64,000 nucleotides of DNA from Gonatopus flavifemur (taxonomy: Eukaryota > Arthropoda > Insecta > Hymenoptera > Dryinidae). The stretch is taken from NCBI GenBank assembly GCA_018340375.1, contig JAFFJZ010000002.1, positions 18,556,001 to 18,620,000 of the forward strand, read 5' to 3'. Below are positions 22,006 through 32,657 of this stretch, one piece after another; positions within the stretch are counted from its first letter, which is position 1, and each line of letters starts with the position of its first letter. Made by a program: the position numbers and the translations under genes. The notes below the pieces were generated by a model. It did no database searches. It was not told the origin of the DNA and saw nothing but the letters and a program-made list of their open reading frames with translations.

Positions 22006-23355
22006 CTTTCCAAGAAATTGTCCCTTGTGGTAAGCATTTCCTTGGATGGGATCGACGACATAGTCAGAGGATTCTTGATCGATCGAGTTGCTGTTGCTGT
22101 TGCTGTTGTTATTCCAGGAAGATGAACACGTTGATGGACCTGCCGCGGAGGTGACAACGCTGGTGCTACGCAACAAGGATGATGCTGTCGTAGAACCAAG
22201 ACGCGTATTACCACTCGGTGGAGTGGTCGCGTTATTACTCGTCGATTGGATCGAACTATTTTGTGCCTCGTTGTCATTATCGTTATTTGTCTTTGAGCTG
22301 GTTTGCGATAACAATAAGGAAGCCGTAGTAGTAGTCGTAGTCGCAGTCGTCGTTGAACTAAACCGATTATTATTACTGATAACAGTGGTATTATTGTTGT
22401 TGCCGGGTTGAGTTTCCTGTACAACAGGATTGATATTACGATTATTGATAATTTTATTCGCTACCGTGGCGACAACCGTGGGTTTCGATTTCGACACCGA
22501 GTTACGTTCCGGCGTCCGTTCCTTTTTCTTACTATTATTGATAGATTTGTTCAAGGTCGAAGACATTGGTCTCCCTAACACCGCATTCGCCACCGCTTCT
22601 TCATCCTGAGATATCGTGGACGATATTCTTTTCGGCAACGAGTTACACGTAGTGACGATAGTAGTTGTGGTAGTAGCAGCTGTAGTGCTAGTAGTGGTAT
22701 TAGTAACGTTACTATGATTAGTTTCGGAGACCTGTTCTCTCGAACGTATTCCCTTGAGACTTTGCAACGACGAAGCGTTGGAACTTTTTGAGCTCAAACT
22801 TTTGCGTGATCTCTCGTCCAACGATTTCGCACCGTCCTTCGTCGTCGTAACATGTTTTTCATAAATTCTTGAACCTATAGGATTATGAGATTGAGAAATC
22901 GCGGAGGAAGACTTGAGGGTTGAGGATTTATTATAATGTGCGGCAGCAACGGTAGTCGTTGGTATCTCGTCCCTGCTATTATGATTATCCTTCCTCCTCG
23001 GGAACGATAATTCCAGGGGTAAAGAGGTGGCACCGTAATTTCGTCGATTTCGTTGAACGAGATTCTGCAGGGATAAAGACGTTGGATTTTTGACTGCGAG
23101 AGTATCACTACTGCTTTTAGGCAAATGATAATTCGCGTCGGTCGTTCGATCCACTTGACCGGATTCCAGGAAAAACTTGTGCGTTTTCTTCTCGGAGCTG
23201 GTTTTTTTCATCTCTCGATCACGCAACAAACGCAATTCTAGGACCTGATTCCACACGGGACGGATCTTTTCCTGATCTCGTAGATAAGTGCACATAGTTT
23301 CCAATTCATCGAGTAGCAACACCTTGGCATCGTGAGACAAACCATCAACCTGCAT
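22006..23355 (-). CDS. Polo-like kinase family, 5' coding exon (partial gene)
   Basis: The exon encodes 450 residues and ends in phase 0 at a strong donor (AAG|GTAAGA at 22006/22005). An in-frame TAA lies 15 bases before the ATG, so the start is firm unless an upstream exon is spliced in. Residues 1-55 are ordered and leucine-rich (LLLDELETMCTYLRDQEK). Residues 55-430 are Ser/Thr/Asn-rich with Thr and Asn runs. The last 20 residues read VVDPIQGNAYHKGQFLGK, matching the DPxxGxxYxxGxxLGK entry of polo-like kinases just before the glycine loop GGFAKC, which would open the next exon. That exon and the polo boxes are not in the window, so the following intron exceeds 22 kb. Family PLK1-3 is inferred from this short motif; another kinase family is possible. 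The long disordered leader is unusual, since known PLKs have short N-termini. Confidence 0.6.
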
Positions 23356-24110
23356 CTCTGGACTCGCTCTTTATTGATATACCACCCAGTCAAATGAATC
23401 TATTCGGAGATTACAAAAGTTGAGTTTAAAGCTATATCGTATCACTTACTGGAATAAAATCACATACATTCGTTCCGAGTACAACAGGGAGTCGTCGAAG
23501 AAAGATACACTTGCTCGCACAGTCGATGACCTTAAAGCATTGACTATTTATTTTCTTCTGCCGTTCTTATTATCTCACTTGGCGCGAATGATACGTCGAT
23601 GTGGCTCCATTGGAGCAGCTATTCGATATTTTGTTGAGTCGCGTAACACACATGGACAAAAACGTGGGGGTGCCGAGAGGACGAGCGGAAGGATTGAGAA
23701 AAGAAAATAAAAGGAATCGACATTGACGTTACACTTGTATACGGAAGATCGTCAACCACGGGGTCCAGTTTCACAGTTCGTTTCGTCAAGACATTCCAGA
23801 AGAATATTGACGCGAGATAGCACGAGAGAATCTCTTCTTTCTTCTGGAATTGGAATTGTCGGAGAGAAAGAAAAAGTCACCACCAGCGCGATGTTGCCGC
23901 TGATTTATGGACGAATAGATTTATAAGCAAATGCACGCGCGATCGGAGCCTGTATCCTGAGAACAACGACCGGTATTACTTGTATCTAGCGTACAAGTCC
24001 ACTCGCCACTGTTCCACGGTGCGCACACACCGACCGACACCCTCTTCGTTTCTTACGCTTGCTCTCTGCTTTTGCCCCTTCTCCGTCAACCTAGAGTGTG
24101 TTCAGGGCCG
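23356..24110 (-). promoter_or_regulatory. Putative 5' UTR and promoter of the kinase gene
   Basis: The region upstream of the kinase ATG is locally GC-richer, with gcgcacacaccgaccgacac near 24021 and several CT-rich runs, unlike the AT-rich surroundings. No TATA box or initiator could be fixed. The plus ORFs at 23420 and 23723 have no motif. Confidence 0.3.
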
Positions 24111-27100
24111 TAACTAATTATTATAAACTCTTCGTTTCCATTGAAACGTGAAATCGTCGTGCAAAAGGTGTGCGCTAAATTATACCTCATGTTGTAGGAA
24201 ACAATCATTTTCTAATAGAACAAGAAGAAAAAAAAAACAAGAGCAACTTTGTATATTAAATACCTTCTGGTGGTTGAATTTCAATGCACAGCAGTATCAA
24301 CAATATAATTCAATCGTTAATAATTCGCTCGCATAATTTCCCTGTCCGATTTCGAATCCAATTGGTTTATCAATTCATGAAATGTGGTCAGAATTCCTTT
24401 ACCCACAAATGATGAAGTCATTAGCGAATAGCTGACTATGATGAATATTATTCAGGATACGTAGAAATTCAAATTATTGTAGTTCTCTCGCATCGATCGA
24501 TCGAGCAATAATTATCATTCCAATCCTGCGTTATTTTTCAAGGAAGAATAAGGAATACCGTAAAGTTCCAAATTGAGAAGACTGGAAACAGGAATCTTAT
24601 AGCGGAAGAAGCAACGCAATGGCGAAGGAGAAATCAATGAAGTACCTGCACAGAAAGGAAATGCTTATTTTTTTTCAACCTCACAGGAGAGAATCCCAAC
24701 CGCGTTTATGAAATTTTTACATTGAATTCAATTATAATATTGTGGGAATGATATTTTCAAATCATTTCGAAGTTCGTTTTATAATATGTAGCAAAACTTA
24801 ATGAATTCATTAGTTATTCTTCTCACGATGAGATTCGACTGATAACTTTATTCTCCGCTTTGCTTCACAGGAAAATGATCAACATTTCGAACCCTGTCCA
24901 AATACAGAAAAACCTCTACGACTCACAGCGATAGGATCCGAAGATAATCTCAACTTGACAACTTACTTCTACGTGAACGGAAATCCTATGTTTCTGAATG
25001 CAACTGTGGATTTTCTTTTGTATTGACATGTGTATATTGGGTGCTGAATATTGAATATACTTCAGACGAAGTCTGAATAACTTAAATGTTCGTGAGAATA
25101 ATTCTACTGCTCAAAGAAAATGTTCGGCTTTTGATAAAGAAATAACAATTTTCGTTTCATGTAATCGACGTACTTCACTTAAAATTCAATTTCAAGAAAT
25201 GAAGAATAATTTGATACAAAATATGTATAAACTATATATAAATTCTGTATAAATTGTCTAAAATTATTCGTCAAGACGATTACACATAAATTACAATGTT
25301 GTTAAAAAACGTTTGTATGGAATCTATATCAAACTTCGTCGCGTGGATGCAATGGGAACTGAACTCCTTTTACGAACAATTATCAATCTGAAACACACCA
25401 AATGTTACGCAATTAACATCCTCCACGCGTCCTTCTCAATATTGTTGAAGTTTGAATCGTTCGTAAACGCGAAACGAAAATTCAAACTCAAAAAATGTAA
25501 TGAATTATCGTTATTTATTTCTTAGAAATAATAAAGAGCTGAATATTTCGTCATTCCAATAAACGATTGAAACTTCAGCAACATTCCTTCTCATAACAAT
25601 TCTCATAGAATTTGTTCATAGCATACCTAGATTTCCACTCGCGAAATGTTCTTTCGCGGTATAATATGTGATATCAAAATTCGATAAATAATTCTTCAAC
25701 GTTGCTCTCGCACCCTCTTCACAACAAAACGACCACTTGTTGATCATTGCAAGGAAATGAAGTTAGTCGTGGGAAATGGAGAATCTAGGAGATTCGCTCT
25801 TTTCTCGGTTCAAATAACGCACGTTTTAGCACGCATGCATGAACATTCGCATTTCCCTCGTTCACTTACGCGTACGTCGTATTTAGAAACAATACACTTT
25901 CCCACGTTGTTTGCTTCGAGGAATTTTTTTACACCTTTCGGTTCGTCTATAATACAATACAACAAAAGTTCACCGATTCATTTATACCAAACCTTCCAGG
26001 ATTTTTCGTCGACTGTTCCAGATTCCATTCAAGTTTGGTTCGAGGCCAGATGTAAGATTATAATCGTTGTTTTCCTATTACACAATTGATTTAATCGCGA
26101 TTCAATTCAGTCTTTCTCCATTCCTCATGCGATCGTTGTTAAAATATATCTTGATAACGTACATGAACATTCGCGTTCGAAGAAAACATATGGACATTGT
26201 TGTAATTTGTACATCGTGAGATTAAATTTGTCGTCATGTACGAAGTTGGAATGCATGTCCTGGTTGAACGTGGTTTTAGATGTTCATGGATTTCAATGTT
26301 CATCTGGGAAAACTTGATTTTTGTGTTAAAATTCATTATATAGAATTTATGTAGAATTTTTATATAATTTTTATATATTTTATGTATATTTTGAATATTT
26401 TTTATAATTTTTATTATTGCTCTTCGATATTTCGAATATGCATTTCATTTTAGGGACAAATTACATGGGTTGATTCTATACTGACTCCATGACATAAAGG
26501 ATTTGCAGTTGAAAATGCCTGGATCAACAGATTATCACCCTGGATGTCGAGTTTTACCCAGGAATCAAACTTGGGACCCTTATTCAGGATTTCGTTCAAG
26601 ATCCCTCAAGTTCCCATTCGGGACCTTTCTGACCCCTGCCACACGAACACCAGAGGATAACATGAATCCTCATTCGAATTTCGCTATCCTGTCCATCCAG
26701 AAATTTCCAACTGACTTGTTATTGTTGGCAAACTAATAATGAATACATAATGTTGACATTTTATGTGCCTTCATAAGCGGAGCGAAGTTGATGATAGTGT
26801 GTTTTGAACAGGTTATGTTGACAAAGTGTTTAACTCTTCGTGTATTGTCGTGTGACAATAAAGTCAATTAACCAATTAACTAACAAAATGTTGAAATCAC
26901 GTTCTTCTGTTCCAGTTGTAAATCTCGTGGATGTTTTTTTCAAACCATGCGGTGAATAATATGTCGGTTAGCAGACAGATAGCGCTGACGTCTCAAATTC
27001 TGACTTCTGACTCGTCTTCGATGAGTTACCATCGTGAATTTCGTGGATACAAATGCCACCAGATGACACTGATATTTATTTACATTCAATGGAATTTTCT

Positions 27101-27470
27101 GTCTTCGTATGGAAATTCTAATTTTTGAATATCCAACAGGTATTTAACTGGTACATAAATGACGATGATGTTTGATAATGATAAACTACAAGTGGATACA
27201 TCAAATACATTCGTGACTATGTTTTGAATGGAATTCACGTGGCCATAATCGATCAGTAGATTCGATATTTTACACATTCATTTATCTTCTTCAACGTTCA
27301 ATTTCTACCCGATGGTGAGTATCAATGTCATATTTTATTATCAAACTTGGTCAACACATGGCAGGTTATCATATATTTTGAATCAATTTAAATGATTCTC
27401 ATTATACTCAAAACATGAAGAAGATCTAATAGCGAGGCAAACTTGATGCACTGAAATGCACTTAAAATAT
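24111..27470. other. Intergenic stretch
   Basis: No exon is supported in about 3.3 kb between the divergent kinase and THAP genes. The block 26330-26420 is an AT-only run of ttttatat words. The segment 26560-26650 contains repeated gggacc/ggatc words like those at 5395-5520. Confidence 0.4.
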
Positions 27471-27478
27471 TTTATCAT

Positions 27479-27666
27479 CAGTATCGGACTGGTTTGTATC
27501 AAGGCCCCCGGCTGGGAATTATGTTGGGCCCCCTATAAGGGACACACTCGTGGAAAAATCAAGATTTCATCATGATTCTTACAAAACAAAAAGAAAAACT
27601 GAAAAATAAATGGGTTCCCAAATATCAAAGGGCCCCCGGGGAGCCAGGCGGGCCAGTCCGACACTG
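27479..27666. mobile_element. hAT-type MITE
   Basis: The ends are cagtatcggactgg and, inverted, cagtgtcggactggcc, followed by inverted gggcccc-rich arms. The flanks tttatcat (27471-27478) and cttatcat (27667-27674) form an 8 bp target duplication with one mismatch, which is typical of hAT elements. It is non-coding, 188 bp. Confidence 0.85.
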
Positions 27667-28190
27667 CTTATCATCATTAACTAGTTTAGAATAATACAAA
27701 TAATCCCTGTAACTTTCCAGTTGAATCATAATTCGAATAGTTTTCTTGGATATTTTGAAAACAATTCAAATCCCAATGACCTGCTCTATTCGACTACCAC
27801 TCTTTTCTCTGTTTCTTTTTCAAATTGTCAACATTCTATTCACAAAAGTTTTTTTTTATTGGCTAACAAAAATAAATCTCAATTTTTACAGAAATTATGA
27901 GAAATTTTGGTACATTTATAAAGAGAATGAAAGTACAAAAATAAAAAGATTTCTCATATTTGGATCATGAGAACAATTTTTGCTATACGGAAACTTCCAT
28001 AATTTCTCTGAAATCTGTATGGAACAATATTATTTTTAAGAGAAATCATGAGAAATGAGATTCACATTTAGCATAGAATTTGAACTACAATTAATTGAGG
28101 ATAAAATACCAAAACAAATACACAAATGTTGAAATACATTTGTTTGTTTACCTATATTCATAGATAAGTAAATGATTAGCCTATGTCAAG

Positions 28191-31100
28191 ATGGGTGGTA
28201 AAACATGCGGTGTGTTTGGTTGCCAAAGCGGTTCACAGGCAGATCATAAAGCCAGAAAGCTATTGAAACTCAGACCAGCTTCAATATTTCGAGTACCCAG
28301 AGTAAGTAATTATTCTTTCTTACCAATACAAAGTACTTTCTTCTTCATTGCTGGGATTAATCGAGAAGTATTTAACTATGTTTCAGTGTCCACAACGTTT
28401 AGAAATATGGAATAAATATCTAGGTCGAGATAAGAAACTGTTAATGACTCAACGAGTATGCGACATACACTTCAGAGAAGAGGATATAATCAGAGAGGAT
28501 AAAGTTTTATTGAAAGATGGTAACATGTTTGTCAGTGAACGTAAAATTCCGATTCTCAGAGCTGACGCTGTTCCCATACCTTGGAATCGTAAACCTCATA
28601 ATTTTCAGGTCAGCAAAAAGTGATGAATTTTAAAAGAGTGTTTCGATCAATTTTTAATAATGCTTTTTCTTTTCTTTTTTTTCCAAAAAATTTTAATTCA
28701 TCGTTTGCGTTTTCAGGATGATATCAATTTCGTTGAATGTGGAGATAAGAAAATTGTGGATACTCAGTTGCCTGTTACAAAACGTCATATTCTGAAAAAA
28801 GTATAAATACCATTGATTTTGTATTTTAACAAGTACAATAACATTAAAAACATTTGTTTTAGTTTCAGAGAAATATTCATTCCGTAGAATGCAGCAATAA
28901 GAAAATTGTAAATAATAACCATTTACTTATTGTAAAACAGGAACATTTAGATCCGCCAAAGGTAAGCATTACCTCACGATGTCTTTTGAGAAAAATTATG
29001 TTGGATAAAAAAACCTTTTGCTTTCAGGATGATATGACATGCATGAAATTAATAATTGAAGATGATAATAAAAACTTGCCTGTCATGAAACCAATGGACC
29101 CAAATCTTGATAAAGTATGTCGTTAAAGTTAACCGATACTTCACGAATGAATAAACTTCATAATCAATCAAAAATTCTTATTTTCAGAATGATATCGACT
29201 TTTTGGAATTTGGCGATAATAAAAGTATAGATCTTCATTCGTTTCTTATAAAACAAGAGCAAACAAATCCTGAGAATGTATGTCAATTTATACCTCAATA
29301 GACTGTGATTTGATATCAATTTCAAGTTCTTTTTAACCAGTGCAAATTAATATCACAGTTGATAAAATTCGCATTTTCAGAATCATGTAAATTTTGTGAA
29401 GCTCGGCAGTGCTAATAGCGTGGATAAAGATTTGTCTCTTGTGAAACAAGAAGATGGAAATTATGATAAAATATACGACTTCGGATCATCGGGAATAAAT
29501 ATTGAAAATTTGAATTGTCAATCCTTCCAAATACCAACCGATATTGCTGCTGGTGAAATACAAGTGAGTAGATTTATTTTTTCTTTGAATCAAAGAATGT
29601 ATTTTTATTAATGAGATTTTTCTTGTTTAAGAAATTCCGAGTTATGAAACAATACTTTTTCGTGATGCAAAAATATTGAAATTACACGAGGAGTCTTTTC
29701 ATAATTTGAAATTCATGTGAATTTTAATATTAAAATATAAAATAATAATAGGTGCCTGATAAGAATTGTGCCTCTGAAGAAGCGGAAGATAATGAGACAA
29801 CGATCGAAGAGAAGTTTACTATTGATTCATTGAAACAGCGTTTAGTGGAAGTTCCTTTACCTGCGAAGTGGAGTTGGGGTACAAAAAATGAAGAAAATAA
29901 TACTTTGTTACTATTCCAAGTAGATCCTGATACATATCAGCTACGACTATATATGCGAGTCAACTGTGATCTTTCAGCATCGGTATAAGAAATTAATTTA
30001 TTAAAATATACTTAATAATTGAAAAGTTCACTTTGTTTTCTAGAATTTGACTTTGAATTTTCTGATCTTATAATATTAATTCGTTGTTCTGCAAGCTTAT
30101 AAATTCGTGACATTTGTTAATGACAAATATTAACCTTAAAGATTTATTTGTAACTCGATAGAAATGGGAATAGAATTCACTTTATTGAATAATGTATGCC
30201 TCGTTTTTATAGGTCCATACGCATGATGGAAAAATAAATATCCCTGTTGAGTCTGTTTCTTCCATTGATCATTTCAACGAATTAATCCAAAAAGTTGGAA
30301 GATTCAACGTATGTAGCGGAACAAATATGTTTGAACAAAGGTAATTTTTGAATATTTATAAAAATTATAACATCTAAAATTTTATTTGAAATAGGGAAAT
30401 CTAATTCAAATATATCAATGTACCTTCTTTTTTTGGTTTCCCTGCTATGGAACAATCATTTTTTGCTTTTTAGAAAATTTACTTCACAAACTATTGAATA
30501 TGAGACTACTTGACGCTCATGAAAAAAACACATTGTTTTTGTAGTCGCTCCAAACGTTGTACGGGGTTCATAGAAGCCAACAAAGATTATTTAAAATGTC
30601 AGCGAAGTCCTCGATGCGTGGCATGTCGTCAACAAAGAAGCATTTTGCAGAAGATACGGCAACTCCAAGCCCAGTCGGAAGAAAAATATATTCGATTTAA
30701 ACGTAAATATGTTTTATTGCAAAGCCGGAGAAGTATTTTGAGCAAAAGGTGAGTGAATTTTTAACTTCTGAAATTCATTCCATTTTACGTTGCCTTCACT
30801 TTGCGTTTGCATCGAGCCACCGTTACTCCACCGATTCACATCATCCATGGATTTTTTCCCCTAAGTATAGGAATCAACAATTAAATACGATTTTCTTTCA
30901 ACTTCGCTACAGTGCATCATTTCTTATAAACTCGCTTGTTTCGTGAATATTTTTTCATGTTTCTTTTTCACTCGTAAAACATCATTGGTCAGTGAACAAT
31001 TGATTACTACTGCAAAGTTCTTTTTAATACCATACAAAACATGGAAGGAATTGATGGTTCTCCTTTCAGATTTTTTTTTTCATCTAATGAATTTCATCTA

Positions 31101-31197
31101 TTTATAAACATAATTTATTTAGTATGAAATCGTAATTATTTATGTAGAAAATTTTGCTTTTTGCTTCAGGTTGAAAAATTACAATATGATATTGTAA
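28191..31197 (+). CDS. THAP-domain protein with tandemly duplicated exons
   Basis: The gene model has eleven exons: 28191-28301, 28387-28608, 28717-28800, 28869-28961, 29028-29114, 29188-29277, 29381-29563, 29752-29982, 30213-30340, 30545-30748 and 31170-31197. It gives about 490 residues. Exons 1-2 hold a C2CH THAP domain (CGVFGC, FRVPR, a W at IWNKYL, CDIHF, closing AVPIPW), a sequence-specific DNA-binding zinc fold. Exons 3-7 are homologous units of about 30 residues. Exon 8 (KWSWGTKNEEN region) and exon 9 form an unrecognised ordered domain. Exon 10 carries a cysteine cluster (RCTG, LKCQRSPRCVAC) running into a Lys/Arg-rich coiled coil, as in other THAP proteins. The final exon adds only nine residues and is the weakest call. 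A nuclear DNA-binding or chromatin role is likely; no specific orthologue was recognised. Confidence 0.75.
28717..29563 (+). repeat. Array of five homologous phase-0 exons
   Basis: Each exon starts with [DN][DN][IVM]xF[VL]E-like residues after a ttttcag acceptor. Examples are DDINFVECGDKK, RNIHSVECSNKK, NDIDFLEFGDNK and NHVNFVKLGSAN, with DDMTCMKLIIED more diverged. Units 2, 4 and 5 end IVKQE, LIKQE and LVKQE. All introns are phase 0, so any unit can be skipped without a frameshift. The last unit is extended by about 35 residues. Confidence 0.8.
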
Positions 31198-31362
31198 ATT
31201 TGAGAAAATGTATGCCAACATGAAATAAACACGAGAAGTTACTTTTTAAATTGATAAATCATCGGAAATGCGGTAAAAACATTTATACAGCATATTTTAG
31301 TGCTCCTAAAGTTCTAAACAAGGAATATAAATTCCACAACAGGTATGTAAACATATTTAATA

Positions 31363-32655
31363 CCAGGTCATTCAATATGTCCGTAGGATAAGTAAGAAAA
31401 AAACAAAAGTTTGAAAAAACTCGATTTCATTATTCAACATAGTTGCCTTCGAGGGCGATACAACGAGTATAGCGATCTTCCAACTCTTCGATACCACTTT
31501 TATAGTACGATTTCTCTTTCTCTTCAAAATAGGCCTCAGTTTCAGCGATTATTTCATCATTGGACTCAAATTTCTTTCCAGCAAGCATTCTCTTGAGATC
31601 TGGAAACAGGAAAAAGTCGCTGGGGGCTAAATCTGGTGAATACGGTGGGTGGATAAGCAATTCGAAGCCCAATTCATTCAATTTTGCCATCGTTTTGATC
31701 GATTTCTGACACGGTGCGTTGTCTTGGTGAAACAACACTTTTTTCTCTTGTAAATGTGGCCGTTTCTTTGCGATTTCAGCTTTCAATCGATCCAAAAGTG
31801 CACAGTAATAGTCGCTTTTAATGGTGGTTCCTTTTTGGAGATAGTCAATGAATATTATTCCCTCCGCATCCCAAAAAACAGACGCCATCACCTTACCGGC
31901 CGACTGTTGCGTCTTTGCTCGCTTTGGATTCGATTCGTCGACTGTTGTCGACTCGGATGACTGTCTTTGGGATTCTGGTGTGTAATGGTGAAGCCATGTT
32001 TCATCCATTGTCACATATCGACGATAGAATTCGATTTTATTGCGGTTTAACAGCGCCAAATACTTCTTTGAAGCATCAATTCGTTGTTGTTTTTGGTCGA
32101 CTGTGAGCTCACGTGGCACCCACTTTGCACAGAGCTTTTGCATGCCCAAGTTTTCGTGTAAAATGGTAAAAACACTACCAACTGACATCTTTACAATGTT
32201 AGCCAGCTCGTGCACCTTCAATTCGCGATCGTTCATAACCAATTTTTGGATTTTTTTTATGTTCTCTGGAATAACAGCCCCACTTGGGCGTCCACTGCGC
32301 TCTGCATCATTCGTGCTGGTACGACCACGTTTAAATTGAGCAATCCACTTCTCTACCATTTGTCTTGATGGAGCAGAGTCCGGATGATGTTTATCAAGCC
32401 ATCGTTTGGTTTCCACTGTATTTTTTTTCATCAAAAAGCAATGCTTTATCAAAACTCGAAATTCATTTTTTTCCATTTTTTCTTTAATAAAAAAAGTTGC
32501 TTCACACAAAATGCTATAACTCACGAATGAATAATCAGATTGCTATCAAAATTACACACGTATCGTTTGAAGGTTAGTACCAAATAAAAATCAAATGGAA
32601 ACAATTCTAGTAACGCCATCTATGTGTCATCCTACGGACTTTTTGAATGGACTGT
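31363..32655 (-). mobile_element. Full-length mariner transposon
   Basis: The element is 1293 bp, flanked by TA at 31361-31362 and 32656-32657. The terminal inverted repeats, about 27 bp, match at about 22 positions (ccaggtcattcaatatgtcc; inverted right end acagtccattcaaaaagtcc; both then gtaggat). The single intact transposase ORF is on the minus strand. It lies just behind the last THAP-gene exon and may alter that gene's 3' end. Confidence 0.9.
31430..32476 (-). CDS. Mariner transposase, intact
   Basis: The 348-residue frame starts at MEKNEFRVLIKHC. An upstream in-frame ATG at 32524 adds 16 residues, but the internal start gives the usual mariner length. The N-terminus holds paired helix-turn-helix sequence ending in the WVPREL linker (family form WVPHEL). 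The catalytic triad is present: D in VTMDETWLHH, D in LFHQDNAPC, and D in SPDLAPSDFFLFP, with 34 residues between the second and third, the DD34D spacing that defines mariner. No stop or frameshift is seen, so it may be active or recently active. It cuts and pastes the element at TA sites. Confidence 0.92.
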   Translation of the reverse strand: MEKNEFRVLIKHCFLMKKNTVETKRWLDKHHPDSAPSRQMVEKWIAQFKRGRTSTNDAERSGRPSGAVIPENIKKIQKLVMNDRELKVHELANIVKMSVGSVFTILHENLGMQKLCAKWVPRELTVDQKQQRIDASKKYLALLNRNKIEFYRRYVTMDETWLHHYTPESQRQSSESTTVDESNPKRAKTQQSAGKVMASVFWDAEGIIFIDYLQKGTTIKSDYYCALLDRLKAEIAKKRPHLQEKKVLFHQDNAPCQKSIKTMAKLNELGFELLIHPPYSPDLAPSDFFLFPDLKRMLAGKKFESNDEIIAETEAYFEEKEKSYYKSGIEELEDRYTRCIALEGNYVE

Positions 32656-32657
32656 TA

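Noticed and set aside
22088..22411. Leucine/valine-rich plus-strand ORF of 107 codons
   Set aside because: It is the antisense shadow of the Thr/Asn/Ser codon runs in the kinase leader exon on the minus strand.
30474..30514. THAP gene ending in KFTSQTIEYETT
   Set aside because: The acceptor at 30544 instead gives a long in-frame exon with a Cys cluster and coiled coil typical of THAP proteins. It is kept only as an alternative-splice finding.
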